From: Augochlora pura
Lineage: Eukaryota > Arthropoda > Insecta > Hymenoptera > Halictidae
Assembly: GCF_028453695.1 (NCBI RefSeq)
Contig: NC_135781.1
Coordinates: 15,251,640-15,315,639 of the forward strand
Reading direction: 5' to 3'
Length of the DNA: 64,000 nt
Shown here: piece after piece, positions 1 through 14,855 of the stretch
Layout of the letters: every line of letters begins with the position of its first letter
How positions within the stretch are numbered: position 1 is the first letter of the stretch
The notes under the pieces: generated by a model
The model's database searches: none
What the model saw: only the letters and a program-made list of their open reading frames with translations
Told to the model about the DNA's origin: nothing
Made by a program: the position numbers and the translations under genes

Positions 1-3000
1 AAACGGTGGAACAGCGGCCATCTAACAAGCTGCGAAATAATGTCCCTCGCAGGTAGATTGCGACGGGTGCAGCAACGAGGCGCTAAACACCGCGCAAAAC
101 GCTGGAAATACCGCGGCGTGGCACCGGGATTCTGTCGGGCTCGGCATTCGGAAACTCAGGTGCGTGAGAAAACCTCGTGCTGCCTTGGCGAACGGGGCGA
201 GAGAATATCGCGGAGATACTAGCGGATGAGGGACGAAGACGAAGAAGAAGGTTGCATAATTAGGGATTGCGATGCCAGTTACGTCGCGGCCAGCCTCTCG
301 TGGAAGTGAAGCAAAATACACTCGAGCTCTCTCGCCCCCTCCGCGCCCATCGTCCTTTCTATACGCGTCCTTTTTCCACGGCGTATCAACTATTCCCAAG
401 CGAATGCCGCAAGATTTTTCCGTTTCGAGCTCGGCCACAATAAAGTCGTCAATTCTTCGATTCCTATCGCCGTCGTTTGCTCTCGCCATTCGTTTCGAAG
501 TTCGCAGGCAAACCATTCCGCGAAATCCAAGATGGAGGACGATGTTCGCGCGGGAGAAAAAAAATCTATTGCTCAATAAATACTGAAATTAGATTCGCGC
601 CTATGAAATGTTTTAAATCGTGAATAATCTGACTCATTTATTTACTCCGATTCACTCTTCTTAACGAGTATTTAATGCACAAATGTCATTTTTCAAAGAA
701 GTTCTGATCTTTCCAATAAATAATCTCGACCTGTAAAAGAATTATAAAAACATCAGTGGAATGCATACCAGTACGAAACTCAAAATGAATGACACTGGCA
801 ATAGACCACAGTGAGACTGTAAAAGTGGTTATATCGTAAAGAACTACGTGACATAAGCGGGGAGACAAACATAAACACGCAATAAAAATTCGACGTTTCG
901 ACTATGCCAATCTAAAAGAATAGTTTCAAGATTAACATCGTTCTCTTATCGAGAAAACGCGATTTATACGGAGCTTTGTAGTGTCGGATTGTTTGATAAG
1001 AGATGGCCAAGAAGCAGATAAAGACGTTAGGGTTGAGAAAGTTCCCAGTCGAAGAAAGAGCGGAAAGAGTGAAGAATGTCTCGGAACGTTGAGAAAGAAT
1101 AGTGAAAAATGTGTAAAAATATTGTTAGCGAGAGTAAAGCAGTAGAGATAATATAGAATAAAGGGATTGGCAAGGATGGAGAATAAATTACGTGAAGGAA
1201 AACAAAGAGGAAACAGAAAGGGAACGAGACGATCGAATTGATTGAAGTCGATTTTCGTAAAATCGGGTAAGGTGTATGAATCGACGCGAAATAATAATTG
1301 TCAATATGCTTACCGGTTTGTTAGCCTAGTCGCAAACGCATAATCCAATCTCTTGCCCTGGGACGTGGGTGAGAGTCCATACACTGACACGGGCTTCGAT
1401 CATTTATCCGCAGGTTGATGCAAGGTACGCGCACTTGTGTCATGGGAAAGGTCACTTAAAAATGTTCGCTCGCTCGTTACATTGCCACAACTAACATTAG
1501 CGGAATAGAATTGTCGTTTGCACGTACGGATGAGGCAGCTCGTCGGTTATTTCATCGATGGGCCAATCTGTCGATGATAACGCATCGTTAGCGGCTCGCT
1601 CGTTCGCCTAACCGCGAGCGATGGCTAAAATCGCGGCGAGTAGAAAGCGACCCAATGGGCTGGGTCTACATATATCATGGGTCCGCGCGAAGAATCTCAT
1701 GATCTCTTTGTTCCCATCCTGCTACACCGAAAGAAATGGAGCTACCTTATTGCCGAGAGTTAAAGGCCTACCTTCGGTAATTAAGGGAACGGAGAACGAG
1801 GTCGATAGTCGCACGGTTCGGTGAATTTACCGAAGTAGAGTTCCTATGTTTTCGTCGCAATCAACGCCGGCAAAGGTCGGCTCACACCTTTCCTACGCTA
1901 ACTGTTTATGATCCACGAGTGTAAACAGTCGTGTTCTCGTTTACGAGAAAGTCGCAGGTACCCGCGATCTTTACGTGTCAGTGACGTCGTAACATTAACG
2001 CTCGTAGTCTCTCGACGTTGATCGGTAAGGACTACGAGATACCCTGGAAAGATTAAGCGATCCAGCGATTCTGATTACTGATTCGCTACGTAACTGTCAA
2101 CCGACTTTTCGATTTATTTGTACGACTCTCTTCGCGAAGTTCGAACGACACGCGACAGCTTCCGCAATGCCGAGCGAATGAATGTGAGCAACTTGAATCA
2201 GTGCTGACTTTATAAATAAATTACTGACTCGATAAAATTATTTGTTCCGTTGTGTAAACAATTCGCATATCGATTTACTTATTGATCACAAATAACAAAT
2301 CCATGAGACTGTAAATATAGAACGACATTAAACGCGTGTAATAAATTTTATAATTTAGCTTCACGATTCTTCCTTGTGGATAAAATCGGAATCTAGTAGC
2401 TAAAAGGCACCAACTTCCAAGAATGTAATTGCTCGAATAATGACAGAATAAGCGTGCTGAATTCATAGCGCAAGATCAGTTAAAGTTGAACAAGCGATTG
2501 TTTCTATTCGACATTTAATTTTAGTAAGTAATAGGCGCTTGTGCTCAGTGAGCCCGTTCCGCCAACAATAAGTAGATTAATGAATATCGATGTAAAGCAA
2601 ACCTGCAAGGTGAAGTTATGTCACGAAACGAGGTCGTTGATCTTGAGAACGGGCCTGGAGCTCGATGTTCAATCGAATTCCCGCGATTGCGTCGCGTATT
2701 AACGCCCCCTTCCTTTCGATTATTACCGAGCAGCGTCGTTTCGCGTAACACACGTTGTTACGTAATCTCTTCGAGGTACGCGAATGTCTGCTCGTAGGGA
2801 TTACGTATACACATTCTAGCCCGAAGAAGTCGGATTAACGAATTGACGCCTGGAACTTTCCTCTCCATATAAGAGGGACCAGAGAAAACAGAGCTGGTCG
2901 TGCTTAAATTAAGATCCGCTTGCCGTTAGAGGTAAAAGGAGACTCTAGTTCCCGTTCATTTTATAACGAGAATCACTTCCAGTGAGCCACTCGATCCGTT

Positions 3001-6000
3001 AGCAAATATCTGCCGTTCGCAGTATTACATTAATTATCGTCTGAAGTAAAACATCATTGCCTTGGTATTTTGCGTTATGGCTGTTATGTTACGATTACAT
3101 CGTATGTATTAATAAACCTCCGTTAGCGGCCAAGATAACCAGTTTCACATATTTTATTCTAAATGGAAAATAATTGGAACAATTTTTTAAATCAAGCCAA
3201 TTATTCTAATAAAAAATGAATCAGTCTAGTCAGAGTACGTTAAGGTGTTAATGTTGCGTCTACGGACTCCAGAATTATGAATGTCAGCCTGGTGACAATA
3301 AGGTATGATTAATGATTAATAGTCGATTTTCGAAGTTTTCCGGATCAAGGAGCTGGTTCACGAGTGTCGTTCTAGAATCTATATTAGAGCGTTAAAAATG
3401 ATGCCGTGTTCTGGCACAGATTCCACTCATAACTGTAGTTCCGAACAATTAATTCCAGCGGCCACCTCCGGCCGCGTCGAATGCGCGATGCGCACCGGAG
3501 CAACGCGTATAATATGTCGAACGAAAATAAAGGACTCCGGTTGCCGAGGCGGTCGATTCATTCGCAAGACGCCCGAAGATAACCACGATCGCGAGCTTCT
3601 TCTTTGGCGGTCGTTGGAATCGGTTGGAACGTCCTCGGGTCCCAACTTTCACTCGGTGACGGCTTTTTGCTCGTCGAAAACGCTGATAGAAGCAATTGTC
3701 CGATATCTATACGGGAGACAGACAGACAGACAGAGAAACAGAGGTGCGGAATAGATGGAGAGAGAAGAATGATAGAAAGCGTTAAGGTGGAGAACATTTG
3801 CGGTTTTGCGGAAAACCTTGCGAATAACTCGGTCAGACTGTTTCGACCACAGTTTCTGATTTGCCGGTGAAACTTTCTGTGGATATTTCTGTGTCCGCGG
3901 GTGATTGGTCGAGGAACGGGGATCGAACGCGAGTTTTCCGATCGCTTTGCCTACAAGCATCCATAATTTGCCAGTCAGCCGCGAGATGCGACGTTTCGAT
4001 CGGAACGAGCTGATTTAGAAAGCGGTGGTCGAGCGAGCCGCGAGCAAAACGCTCGCAATTAGCAACGCGACTACGCGGACAGCCAGTTCGCGCGATGGAA
4101 TCGGCCCGAAGTAATTAAACCGAGATTTTTCCTTTTCTCGAAGACTTATCGGGTAAGAAATATCAGTATGGCCCGATAGCGCGATTTCAAACGCGCGGTT
4201 CTTTGCCGACGCGGCGTCTAATGATACGCCATTAACGTTGAAAGTCGAGCGCGTTCGTTGCAACCGCAACTGTCGTCGCGGACTGTCGCGCCCGCCATAT
4301 GTTTTGCGAAACAGCACGTGGTCCGTATTTAAACGAAAGTGCGCCTTTGATCGTTAACGGTCGCAATAGATTCCATACCTGCCCGCTTGGAATAATCTAC
4401 GGGCTGCGCTGCAAACGTTGACAGCGTTTTCCTTTGATACTTTTCGCGCATTGAAAATCGTATCAAGCTGGCCGATCGGAATATTTTGCAAACTCTGTAT
4501 TTGATCCATCGCTACAGTGTCCTTTTCAGTTTTTTCCGCAATGAAATTTCTATCTGCTTGGTCGATCGGAATATTCAGAGTTTTGTTCGCGGTCGATCAA
4601 TAGTTCGCCTTTTTCACTTTTTTGTGTCGCGCTCCTTTGATTCATTCGAATATTGTTCAAAGTATGCTTTCGCATGGTTATTCGTTCGTGAAGTTTGATT
4701 TTGCAATTCAACAACTGCTTCTCTGTTTCCCTAACTAAATATATAACAGTGTAATGAACATTCGTGTCAACTACTGTAATTTTCAAATGTAAATCAACGT
4801 TTGTTAAACAAAATTCAAATAACGTCATTTACTTGTTGCTACATTGTTCAATGTGGCTTTTCCCTCTACGTATTGATAGTTTTCGACTTTTAAACTATAT
4901 ATTTTAAAGTATGAAGCTTCCAACCGTTTCGGAATTGCAGTTCGTCCTAATTGCGCGTAGCACGAGACATAGAACCGCTGAACCATAGCGCGTTCTACTT
5001 AAACTTGCAATTACTTTAAAATGTTGTACCGATAAAGTAATTCTCGCTTTACTAATTTATGCTCCGCGGATGAGAATTCTTTCAAGCGTGCAACTCGGTT
5101 CGTCAAATTTATTTTAGTGTGAAATGAGATTTCATGCTGAAAAATTTAATGCGAAGTGTCACGAAAGTGTTGTGTTCACCGTCCTGTTAAATTGTATCAC
5201 AGAAAGTAATACGCATTCAAATACGCCGTTAACGTGCAACATGAATCATATTGCGAGAGTATTCAACACCTGTTTTTGCAATTACGTCTGTTCCGTTTAG
5301 ATTGTCAAATAGCATCCGATTTATGATCACTCGATGTTCAAACACGTTACACGGTGACGTTAACGATTTGAATAAGATTTTCAGGAACGTTGTCTATTGT
5401 AAACAGTTGTATATCTTTTCTACTTCGAGAAAAGGTATCTCGGAGATATCTTGTTAATTTGTAATCTCCCTGCATGTTCTCCGTGGAAATTCTTCTATCC
5501 GTAAATAAATAAATAAATATTGTATCGAAGAAAGTCGGATCACATTTCTATTACACTGCATTTTCTGCGCTGGAATTTGTTTATAGAAAACTGTGCGTTA
5601 CAGGCTTAGGAGAAAGGACGTCGAAGACAGGTTCGACTTTGAGAGAAAATGATAAATGCGTTGAATTGGCTCCCGGGTCGGACAAGATTAAATACTGCGC
5701 TCTCTGACCAACGGACGCGAAGAAAGTGTCGGCCGCGGGGGTTAATTCGGCCAATCTTTCCCGACAGGAAGTTGTTACCGCGGGGAAAGAAATGAATGTT
5801 AATCGCCGCGACGTCGGTTGGACTTAATCGATAAGGGCAATTCGAGTCACGGCACGGTTGTACCCCAATTAGGTGAACGCTACAAGGCCGCGAACCGGTA
5901 GCTAAGCACCGAAGTTTGCTTGCCGGCTAATGGATGTCACTGACCCGCTGACACACATCGTCCTCCCCGAAGTGCACGCACGTTTCTTGCTCGCTCACGT

Positions 6001-6743
6001 GCTTCCTCGCGGATACTTTTACGGCGGACTACCATATGTCAATGATCGCGCGCCACGCCGGCCCTTATTCCCCCCTGATGGCCGGCGGCGCAAAAAAAAA
6101 AAGGAAACGGAATAAGAGAATTTCTAGCCGGAGGATGGACTCGAAGGATTTATTGGTTTTCTGGTCTAATTGATCACCGACGACCGCCGACGATCTTATC
6201 GCTGTCGCTATACATGTGATCCCCCCTGATGTGGTAAAAATAAGTACGCTGTGTCCCCCAAAGATTTATGGCTCCTGAGAGTATCTGCAAAATGTTATTA
6301 TATAGGCGTGGCAATGAAACGGGGAATCGAAACATCGAAATGTGAGTAATGAGACCTACCATGAGATCGCACGCATTCAAAAGTCGTCTGCTACGCAAGA
6401 ACATGCGCTCTGACATACTCCGTACTTTACCTCGTTACTTAGAGACTTGCTTACAATCCAATCTCTTGTACCATCGCTTCTTTTACAACTACGTTAATGC
6501 ACTCCTTAGTTCTTAATCGGATAAGACAGTTTTTATTTCGCGTATGACTTGATTTACTTTCATTTCTAGATTTTCATGACAGAAGGATCAAAGATTGTTT
6601 CGATTTAGTAGTAGACATACTGGCTCAGTGCAACGAGTTAAGAGGAAGCAAAATGAAGATTTGGTTCTTTACGGTGCATTATGTAATTATTCGCGAAGTT
6701 ATATAAAAATGTGGACGAGGTATGGACAGCAATCGTCTGTAGT
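1..6743. other. No supported gene; mixed GC-rich and AT-rich non-coding DNA
   Basis: I see no exon chain, domain or RNA gene here. Open frames occur on both strands in the GC-rich parts (about 1-580 and 3400-4320). They overlap one another, show no recognisable motif and are not bounded by convincing splice signals. A short GACA microsatellite lies near 3717 and an AAAT run near 5503. The region could be intergenic or part of a long upstream intron of the harmonin-like gene. Confidence 0.5.
3717..3736. repeat. (GACA)n microsatellite
   Basis: About four to five uninterrupted GACA units, followed by degenerate purine-rich units, are seen directly. It lies in non-coding DNA. Confidence 0.85.
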
Positions 6744-7067
6744 TTAACACGTTCACGCCGGCGCGGCCCACCGGTGGCCCGCACTAAACTGTCTCATCGG
6801 GCGGCGCGGCCCACCGATGACCCGCACTAAACTGTCCTATCACCTTTCTAATTATACTTACTGTCGGAAATTTGTGGTCAGGATGAAAAAACGGCAGGAG
6901 TTACAAAACTTGCACAATAAGATCTCACTGTACTGCAAAGTAACAAACAACGCGTATGCAGGTCTGAACAGGCAATAACTACGCGCCGCCAGATGAAGCG
7001 CGATATTAATTTCAGCGCCGCCTCATATCAAAACAAATGAAAATCGGCCCCGGCGTGAACGTGTTAA
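6744..7067. mobile_element. piggyBac-like MITE with TTAA target duplication
   Basis: TTAA occurs at 6744-6747 and again at 7064-7067. Immediately inside are 14-bp perfect terminal inverted repeats (CACGTTCACGCCGG at 6748-6761; its reverse complement at 7050-7063), with weaker similarity continuing inward. Next to the left end sits a tandem duplication with a 43-bp period (units starting at 6759 and 6802) that is rich in GGCCCACC and CCCGCACTAAACTGTC. There is no transposase-sized open frame. A TTAA duplication plus short inverted repeats is the hallmark of piggyBac-superfamily non-autonomous elements. The superfamily assignment is inference from those two features. Confidence 0.8.
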
Positions 7068-9432
7068 GCTGAACTCACTTTTGCATAAGTGCGCCACATG
7101 TAATCTCCACTGTTTCTTTCGCAACGCTCTACTCGATGCTGATATTACCCTTCCCGAACAATAGAAAACTGATGTTTCAAAAGAAGTGTCTAATTTTTCA
7201 ATCTCCACGGATCTTCCGCAGCCTTTCTTTTACATTTTTAGATGCAAAATGCGTCCTTAAATTTGCGGTTGGAATCCGAGGAACGTCCCGTATACCGGGT
7301 AACCGACACACCCCGGTGACAGTTTCTCACGTAAGAGATGATATCGGTAGCATAACGTCGTTTTAACACCGTGTTATCCTCGTTTTTAATTGTTTAATTG
7401 GCGACGTCGGCGCAGTGAAAATTAACGCGAAGATACAATCTGTCATGACGGTTTACTTTCCACCGCGTGAAAGTGAATCTTCTCTGTTTCGTAAGCCGAA
7501 AAACAGGAATGGTCAATGACACGGCGATACCCCCGTTACATTGCGATTCTTTCTCGCCAGCTGGCTCGGTCGGAGCAGAATCGAGCGTAGCACGCGATAA
7601 TCGCCGAGACGTGTACGGATGGCCGAGCGAGGAGAAACCGGACAAAATGCGCCGATTTTTGCCTCGATTAATTTCTCAACCACCGAGAGGAAATCGATCC
7701 TCGTTGATCCGCATTTTATTCGGTGGTTGAGAAAGTTAACGCCATTCCTGGGCATCGCTAACGAGAACAGTTCCAAATAACCGTTTCGTTACACTTTGGG
7801 ATAAATCAATTTTATCCGAAAGGAACACGCGATTCGAACTAACGATTTCGTAACCTTTCGCCTTATAAGTGGACTGCGCAGTTTCATGCAGAGTCACACC
7901 ATTGACTAACGTTCAGGAAGTTGCAATAAAATTTCATTTTCTTGTCCCTTCGATCACCTTTGTAGTCTTAACAATGTTTAACTTCTAATGACAAAATTAT
8001 GAAATCCCTGGAGAATCCTCCTACCCGTTTCAAATTAAGTCGTTCAATAACTAAATAGAGAATTTTTGCGCTAATTAACAGTGTAATTTCTTAATTTTCT
8101 TATGATTTATACAGTATACGAATATCGAAGAAGTAATCAATGCCCCATAAAATTGCTTTGATATTTTCTTTAAACTGAATAAAATACCGCTATTTATATG
8201 CAATTTTTTCGGTTTCTCGCGCGGTCGTCCAAGTGTTAAAGTTCGGAAACTGAAATCATTTTTACTCCTTCTTAAAATTAAATAAAAAAAATGAAAACCA
8301 ACTATTAGAAACGCATAACTGAGATCCTTATGCAGTTATAATGTCTATGATTCTAATATTTGGCATAGTGAAATGTTTAGAGCAATTTAATGAAATTTCC
8401 ATTTTCTTCGAAATGTAATACAGTGCCTGACAAGGTGAAGAATCTTTTTATATAGCGCAATATCCTTCAGCGCAGTGCATCTAAAAAAGAAAAAAAACGA
8501 GAACGCGAACAGAAAGAAAAAAAAACAGAACGAGAACAAAGAATGAGTAGAAAATAACCAGAATAAAAAATAAGTAAGAGAACTAAACTTGAAACTGAGA
8601 TCAAATAACTGAAGGCGAACAAGAACGTGTAAGTAAAAATTAAAATATAAGAAACGCGGACCATAGACATTTGCTGCTTCATTACTTTCCAAGCAGTCAG
8701 AATGTAGCAGAATTAAATAATACGACAGTTCTTTGTCAACGATCGAGGCGAAACCTCGACGCGTCGCCGTTAAATTTCCCGATAATCACAACTTCATTCT
8801 TGGTGCGGTTGAAAAGAAGAACGGGCGCGTTGCTTCGAGATTTACTGGGTGGATCGAACGCTCCGATCGATACCGCCATTTCCACAACGAGAAAGCGTCG
8901 CTTCCGGAACGCGGAACGGGATAACAAAAATAGTTTTGCTAACGAGGTACGTGCACGGGCGAGCACACGGACACGGACACACAGGCACAGGCGCACGGCC
9001 TGCGAAAGCTACTCGAGCCGCGTTCGCTTTTCGCGTAATAAGCAGAAATTGGTTAAGAACGAGGGTCGACGTTAACGAGGGATGGCGATGCGAAGGGCTG
9101 GCCTGCGCCCGGAATACATTTGCATTTCATGACGTTCCGAAGGAAACCGTAGAGGCGACGCCGCGAGCCTCGACTTCGCAAAATTATCGGTCGGCTCACA
9201 TTCCCGTTAGACACCCGCCAGAGAAATTATTTACCATTCCATCGGCATTGTGCGGCATTAAAGCCCATAATCGGATGCCTAGCGACGAACCGAGATACTT
9301 TACTATCCGCCGTTGATGTTGATCACCGTTACCGTTCACCGCAGAACACAAAACGAGCGGTGTCGTGGTTCCTCGATCCGCGTTCTTTCGATATCCTGTC
9401 CTTTTTCTAGTCGTCCGTCCTCTTTTTATTAA

Positions 9433-9500
9433 TGAGAGAGCGAGGCAGGAAAATAGAGAAGGGAGAGGGAGGGAAGGAAGGAGGGAGAGAGATGGAAACG
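9433..9500. repeat. Purine-rich (GA/GGA)n tract
   Basis: The plus strand is almost entirely G and A with GAGA, GGAG and GGAAGGAAG runs. It accounts for the Arg/Glu/Gly-rich and Ser/Leu/Pro-rich translations seen in the overlapping frames, which are therefore not evidence of coding. Confidence 0.8.
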
Positions 9501-12500
9501 AGGAAACGAAAGGCGGCGACAAGGCCTGTAACTCGTCGAACGGTCGAAAAGTATTGCGGAAACAAAACCGAGGGTACTTCTTTCGCTCCTTCGGAAGAAC
9601 GATTGGAAGAGACACACAGAAAGGAGTCTGCGGCCTTTGATAGATACGTCGCGTCGCGTCGTTTATCACGATCGAACGTTGAACGCGTTTCAAGCACACG
9701 ATTGCCGTGTCTGCGCTCCGTCCTCCCCTCGTTTCATTTCTTCCTGTTGCCTTACCTGGAAAATGAAGGATGATAACGTCGAACGGAGTAGCGCGGCTGC
9801 GTACAGAGACTCGGAACACCCGATTCAATCGTTCGTTAGGAACGAACGGTCCCTCGGATTCCGGCGCATGCCCTACACCCTCGTTAAAGTCACTCGACAG
9901 GACAATGATCCAGTGAACTTCGCGAACGTTCACGATCACGGTTTTCCGCCAATGACACACCTTTCCTCGCGATTCCACGATCCTCGGCTCCTTTGCTGCC
10001 TCGTTGGATTCGATGAACGAGAATATCGGAAATATCTCAAGGCCAGCACCCAGTTGTCCGATATCGAGTTAACGGAAAATAAAAGATCGCGGGGGAAACT
10101 TGATTACAGTAATTCCATTCTTTGATCAACGGTATCCGGTTTATCGGGTCCGCCGGCCTACGACCGAGGCGCTATGTAATTTTTCACTCACTCCGCAGAC
10201 GATTAGCAAAAAACGTGAAATGAAGAAATTGCCGCGAAGACGCTGGACAACTACGTCGGGGATTTTCCAGATACGACTTAACAGCGGAGCTGTTACGTTA
10301 CACGTGTTTAACCGTCACTGTAAGACCTCGAACGAAAGAACGGACTGTTAAGAAAAAAAGAGATACTATGCGCCGTCGAGCTACCGTTCGTTCACGAGAC
10401 TGTTAAAAAAAAATACATAAAGAATGATCATGTTTATCTCATATAATCCAAGTTTTTTATACGGATACACAGAATTCATATAATGTACACAAAATTTATA
10501 TAATTCCTAAGAAGTCTAAAACTATCGTTGCAGTCGAATTATCAACCTTTATATGCTACATTTTCTTTTGTATACATCTTGTATTGCCTTCTCTTGAATT
10601 AACAAGTTTAAGTGAATGAAATAAAATGAAATGATAAGAAACCAGAGAATATCAATCTCGAAATCAAAATTCATTTCAAAAACTGATTCTGCTGTGTACA
10701 TACATGTGAAGTGAAAGTTGAACGTTGCGATGCCTAACATTCTTGGATACGGGGAAGAAGTAACGAAGCAAAATACTTTTTGCCACATTGTTGTGGAAAC
10801 TTAAATGGATTCAAGAAACTTGATAAGTCTGCATGCGATTTCAAAGTTACATGGAGAGTTAAATGCTTTCGCTTAGTATGCAATGCTTTAGTAGGCAATT
10901 AACGTAGCACGATCGGTTGCTGTGGTGATTTATCCTACGATCATCGTTACGGTACCCGCGATTCCTTTTCTTGTAATTAGGATAGTTACGCCGTGGAAAT
11001 TGATATACTGGCACTCCAAGTATTTAGCAGCTAGTGTGTTAGAATAATTATTCATCGTTGCGAGATCTCTAGCGTTCTTAACTACTTGTTGGAAGAATTC
11101 GGTAGAAAATATGCGTAGAACTCATCGTCGTTAGCCACCGATAGATTGCAATAATTTGATATCCATACAATACATCGTTTTTGAATGGTTACATTTGTTT
11201 TTGTAAGTGAGATTATATTATTGCAATTTTGTGCATTCGTGATTAAAAGTCTACCATGATTTAGATTTAAAAATGTTGATTGATTTCAAAATATATGCAC
11301 TATCGATTCAAAATAAACGTTTTGGGATGTAAAACTATTGCAATCAATACACACAAAATATTCCCTATTAAAATACGAGTTATGATAGCTATGATTATCC
11401 CCTTATACTACATTAACAAGTCATAATTTCGTATATAATTTAATAAATATTACTGCCAATCAATTATCCCAAAGAAACAAAAATCCTCTCGTTTCATCAA
11501 GAAAATTATTAAGGACGAAAAGGTGTTAATTAACGCAGTTCTGAAATAAATCGTAGTACAAGAAGTATCATAGTAAACGGTAATAACTACGGAAGATTTA
11601 TAGATTATCCGATGAGACATACCTCATAATGTGACAAACAATTAGACATATATATATAAGACAGATTACATAAAGCTCCATCCTGAAGGAATGCAATTTA
11701 TAAATTTAAATTAATGTAAAATAAATAATATAACATATTATTAACACACTTACAATATACACATGCTAGTTTAAATAAATGTCTCACGAGACTTCTAATA
11801 AAAAGAAACCATGTAGACATTAGAAGAACTTTAGAATATTTTTACTCCATGTACAACTTTTTAATCTGATTAAAAGAGAAAAAACATTTTCACCAGGCTA
11901 ATGATGCGCGCAATCACCCCAAACAATTGTTATTCTATATAAAGATTCATAGTCCCATAATAGGACTAGAAAAATAACTTAGCATCATCTGCTAAAATGG
12001 TTCCTCAATCATTCTCGTTCCGAACGACTACCCTGGGACGCATGCATACTTGATCGAGGCAGTCTATTGTTTCGGCACAATAATGGTGGCCATATCATCC
12101 ATTAAGAAACTATCGAAACTTCGGTACTTGCTCAATGCCCCATGAACAATTCTCCCGGGGAAACTTCGATCTGCCTGCCGTGTGTTTGCGTAAAGGTTGG
12201 CGGTGCGGTTAATAGATTTTCTCATCGAGGCTAAACGGACGCGTGGATCGACGGACGTAGCGCGCGAGAAGATCGATCGGAGCCGCAGATTCCCGAGATC
12301 GCAGCGGAGCGGGATCGGTCGCGCGTGAAGGGAAGAAACGCGGAACACGCCCGATTCCGAAGCGTTGACCTTTTCTTTCTCTCTTTCTAGTCGTGTGCCC
12401 TCAGGGCACGCCGCGGCCGGCTCGGGCGCAGTTAACCGAGCAATTCGGCCGTGACGGAAACGAATTTTACTTTAGAAATGGTAACGCGACGACGCGATTC

Positions 12501-14810
12501 ACGATAACAGACCCCAAGGTAGAGAACGAGGCGCAACCTCCGCGCTGGAACGGCCGCAATTTTCTGCCGATATCGATTACGCTGCCGCCGATGATACACG
12601 GATGCCAGCCGCCACCAATTAGCGAGCACAATCGAACAACTTTCAAATTATTTATCTACCCCGGCGCTATTGTAAACATGTCGTTACTTGATTTATCGCG
12701 ACCGTATCTCGTTGCCGGTCAGATTCAATTTTGCCGAATACGATGAACGGGAACGCATGAATAATTCTGTGCACCCGACGAAATTGCGAACGACTTTTAC
12801 CTGTCCGCTCGATCGCCTCTCGCGGATGCACTTTTTCCGCTGAATCATCATTGGTCGCTGGCTCTGCTCTGTGTTCATTTCATGTATGACTTTATTATAA
12901 TAATAAAACAATTAATAGAACTGAAGAATACAGACGTACTTAATCTATTGAAATTATTCAAAAAGAAGGAAATTACTAATTTGCTTGCTAATTTTAAGTT
13001 CAAATAATGTTCCGGAGCGTAGCAATAACGAAGAGCGTATCTCGGAAAATTCTATTACAAAATGTAACGATAGTAGTATAGGCCACAATGCAATAATTAT
13101 ATGGAATATATTTATTCTGCACTCTAACAATTTCTACGAAAAACGTGATCTTTTCTTAGAAATGAAAAAACAAATACGATACAATAATAAAAATTCGGTT
13201 AGCAATGCCTAGGCAAACGTGAGAACTGTCCGGGTCTATGTATACCCAGATATAATGGTCTGCGCGGTTGACCGAACCGTACCACAAATATCAAATGTAT
13301 ATTTCTAGCGCCGAATAAAAAAGATATTGCATTTCATTTTCTAAAGTCAGAGTAATTGAAAGCGATTGAATCGAAAGGAAGTATCAAATGGCATATGCGA
13401 GCGAATCACGAGTTCGCCTTAGAATTAGTTGACGTTCACTATTAATTACGCGCGTATGCGCGATACTAGACACTAGCAAATACCAAATAAAGCTCTCGCA
13501 ATGGAGTCGAAACGCTGCAGAACACGAAACATCAATTAGGGGCCGAGTAATATTCCCATGATTCCGTGGCATCGTCTCTATCTTTTACGTGACGTTTATC
13601 TCGTCGTTGCGTAACCGGCCTCTTCATTCACAAAACAGCTTTTGTGGTCAAAAGGAATTCCAGCAAGGATCACCGATATCGGTTTTACAGCCGGTTCACA
13701 AGCAGTGCCTCTGGCTGAACGAAACTTCGCTCAGCGACAAATCGTGTCTTTATTAAACCTCCTCGATCGACTCGACCGGCCACTGTTCAATTCGTTGAAT
13801 TATAACTGTTTCCATTGGCTAAGAACGAAATGCGGTCAACAATAAAACCCAAGGAAGAACCGTTCCCCTGACTGATGATTATTATTTTATTGCCGTCTTC
13901 GATCGTTCATATTCTAATTATTATACCTGACGATAACTTCTTACTGTCGGACCCCATTTGTGACGGTATGCTTGAAGTGGTTGTTGCTACTGATCAATCG
14001 ACATGTGTTATCGATCTTAATTCATAACAAGCGGTACAAATATTCTCATACACTCGGAAATGGTTATTGAAACGCGACTATCAACTTGTTCCGACGTAGG
14101 CGAATCCGCATAATGATCCGCAATTTTTTGGATCTAACATGCTCTGAATCATTAAAAAGAAACCAACAGAAATGACTGTGATGATATTGACTAGTTTTCG
14201 ATTCTCGATATTAGAAAAGTAGAAAGTGTTACCTCGCAGTAAAATATGCAGAGTGTTTCCCAGAACAAAATATCAAATCAGTGGATTATAATCATAGTGA
14301 CATAAGATAGACTTTCCTCATTCTAAGGAACAAGGAATGTTATTGGCGATTAGTCATGTGTATTATTTATTGTTTATTATTCTAATTTATTTCACTGATC
14401 CTTTTAACATTTTGGCACGTATGGATTACATCTTAAGATACGAGCTAAAATTTTCGAAATTATAACTTACGCCATTATGATTCTAAGCAACTCAGATATG
14501 TCCAAAAAATATGTGCAATTCATATAAATAAATCCGTCCGATAAATCTGAAGATATAAAAGAAAATCGGCGTTATGGTAGAGCAAGTACGAATAATGTAC
14601 TTTATGTAAAAGGATGACAAAATCAAAGGATATTTGATGATCAGAATCACCTATTTCACAGAAGAAACCATAAAATTTAACGTTCTGCAAAGAAACGGAA
14701 CGATATACCACAGAACTAGATAGGATCTTCAAATATTCCCCATAAAAAGGAAAGTATCGTGGCTTTCCAGCGCAGTCGTGACCTGGCGTCTTCTATTTGC
14801 CATCTATCGC

Positions 14811-14855
14811 GAGGTTCGAGACCACAAGGTTCGAGACCGCGAGGTTCGAGAGGAC
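14811..14855. repeat. Three-copy 15-bp tandem repeat
   Basis: Three adjacent 15-base units share the core AGGTTCGAGA (14811-14825, 14826-14840, 14841-14855) and differ at a few positions near the unit ends. The period is a multiple of three, so both overlapping open frames show a five-residue repeat. No gene is supported around it. Confidence 0.75.

Noticed and set aside
8671..9316. Overlapping plus-strand frames of 134 and 155 codons
   Set aside because: They are Arg/Thr/Ala-rich translations of a CpG-rich and (GGACAC)-type repetitive stretch, mutually overlapping, with no recognisable motif.
9196..9978. 260-codon minus-strand open frame
   Set aside because: It lies in CpG-rich DNA where other frames on both strands are also open and crosses the purine tract. 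It has no domain, no splice context and low-complexity Leu/Ser/Pro stretches. I treat it as chance.
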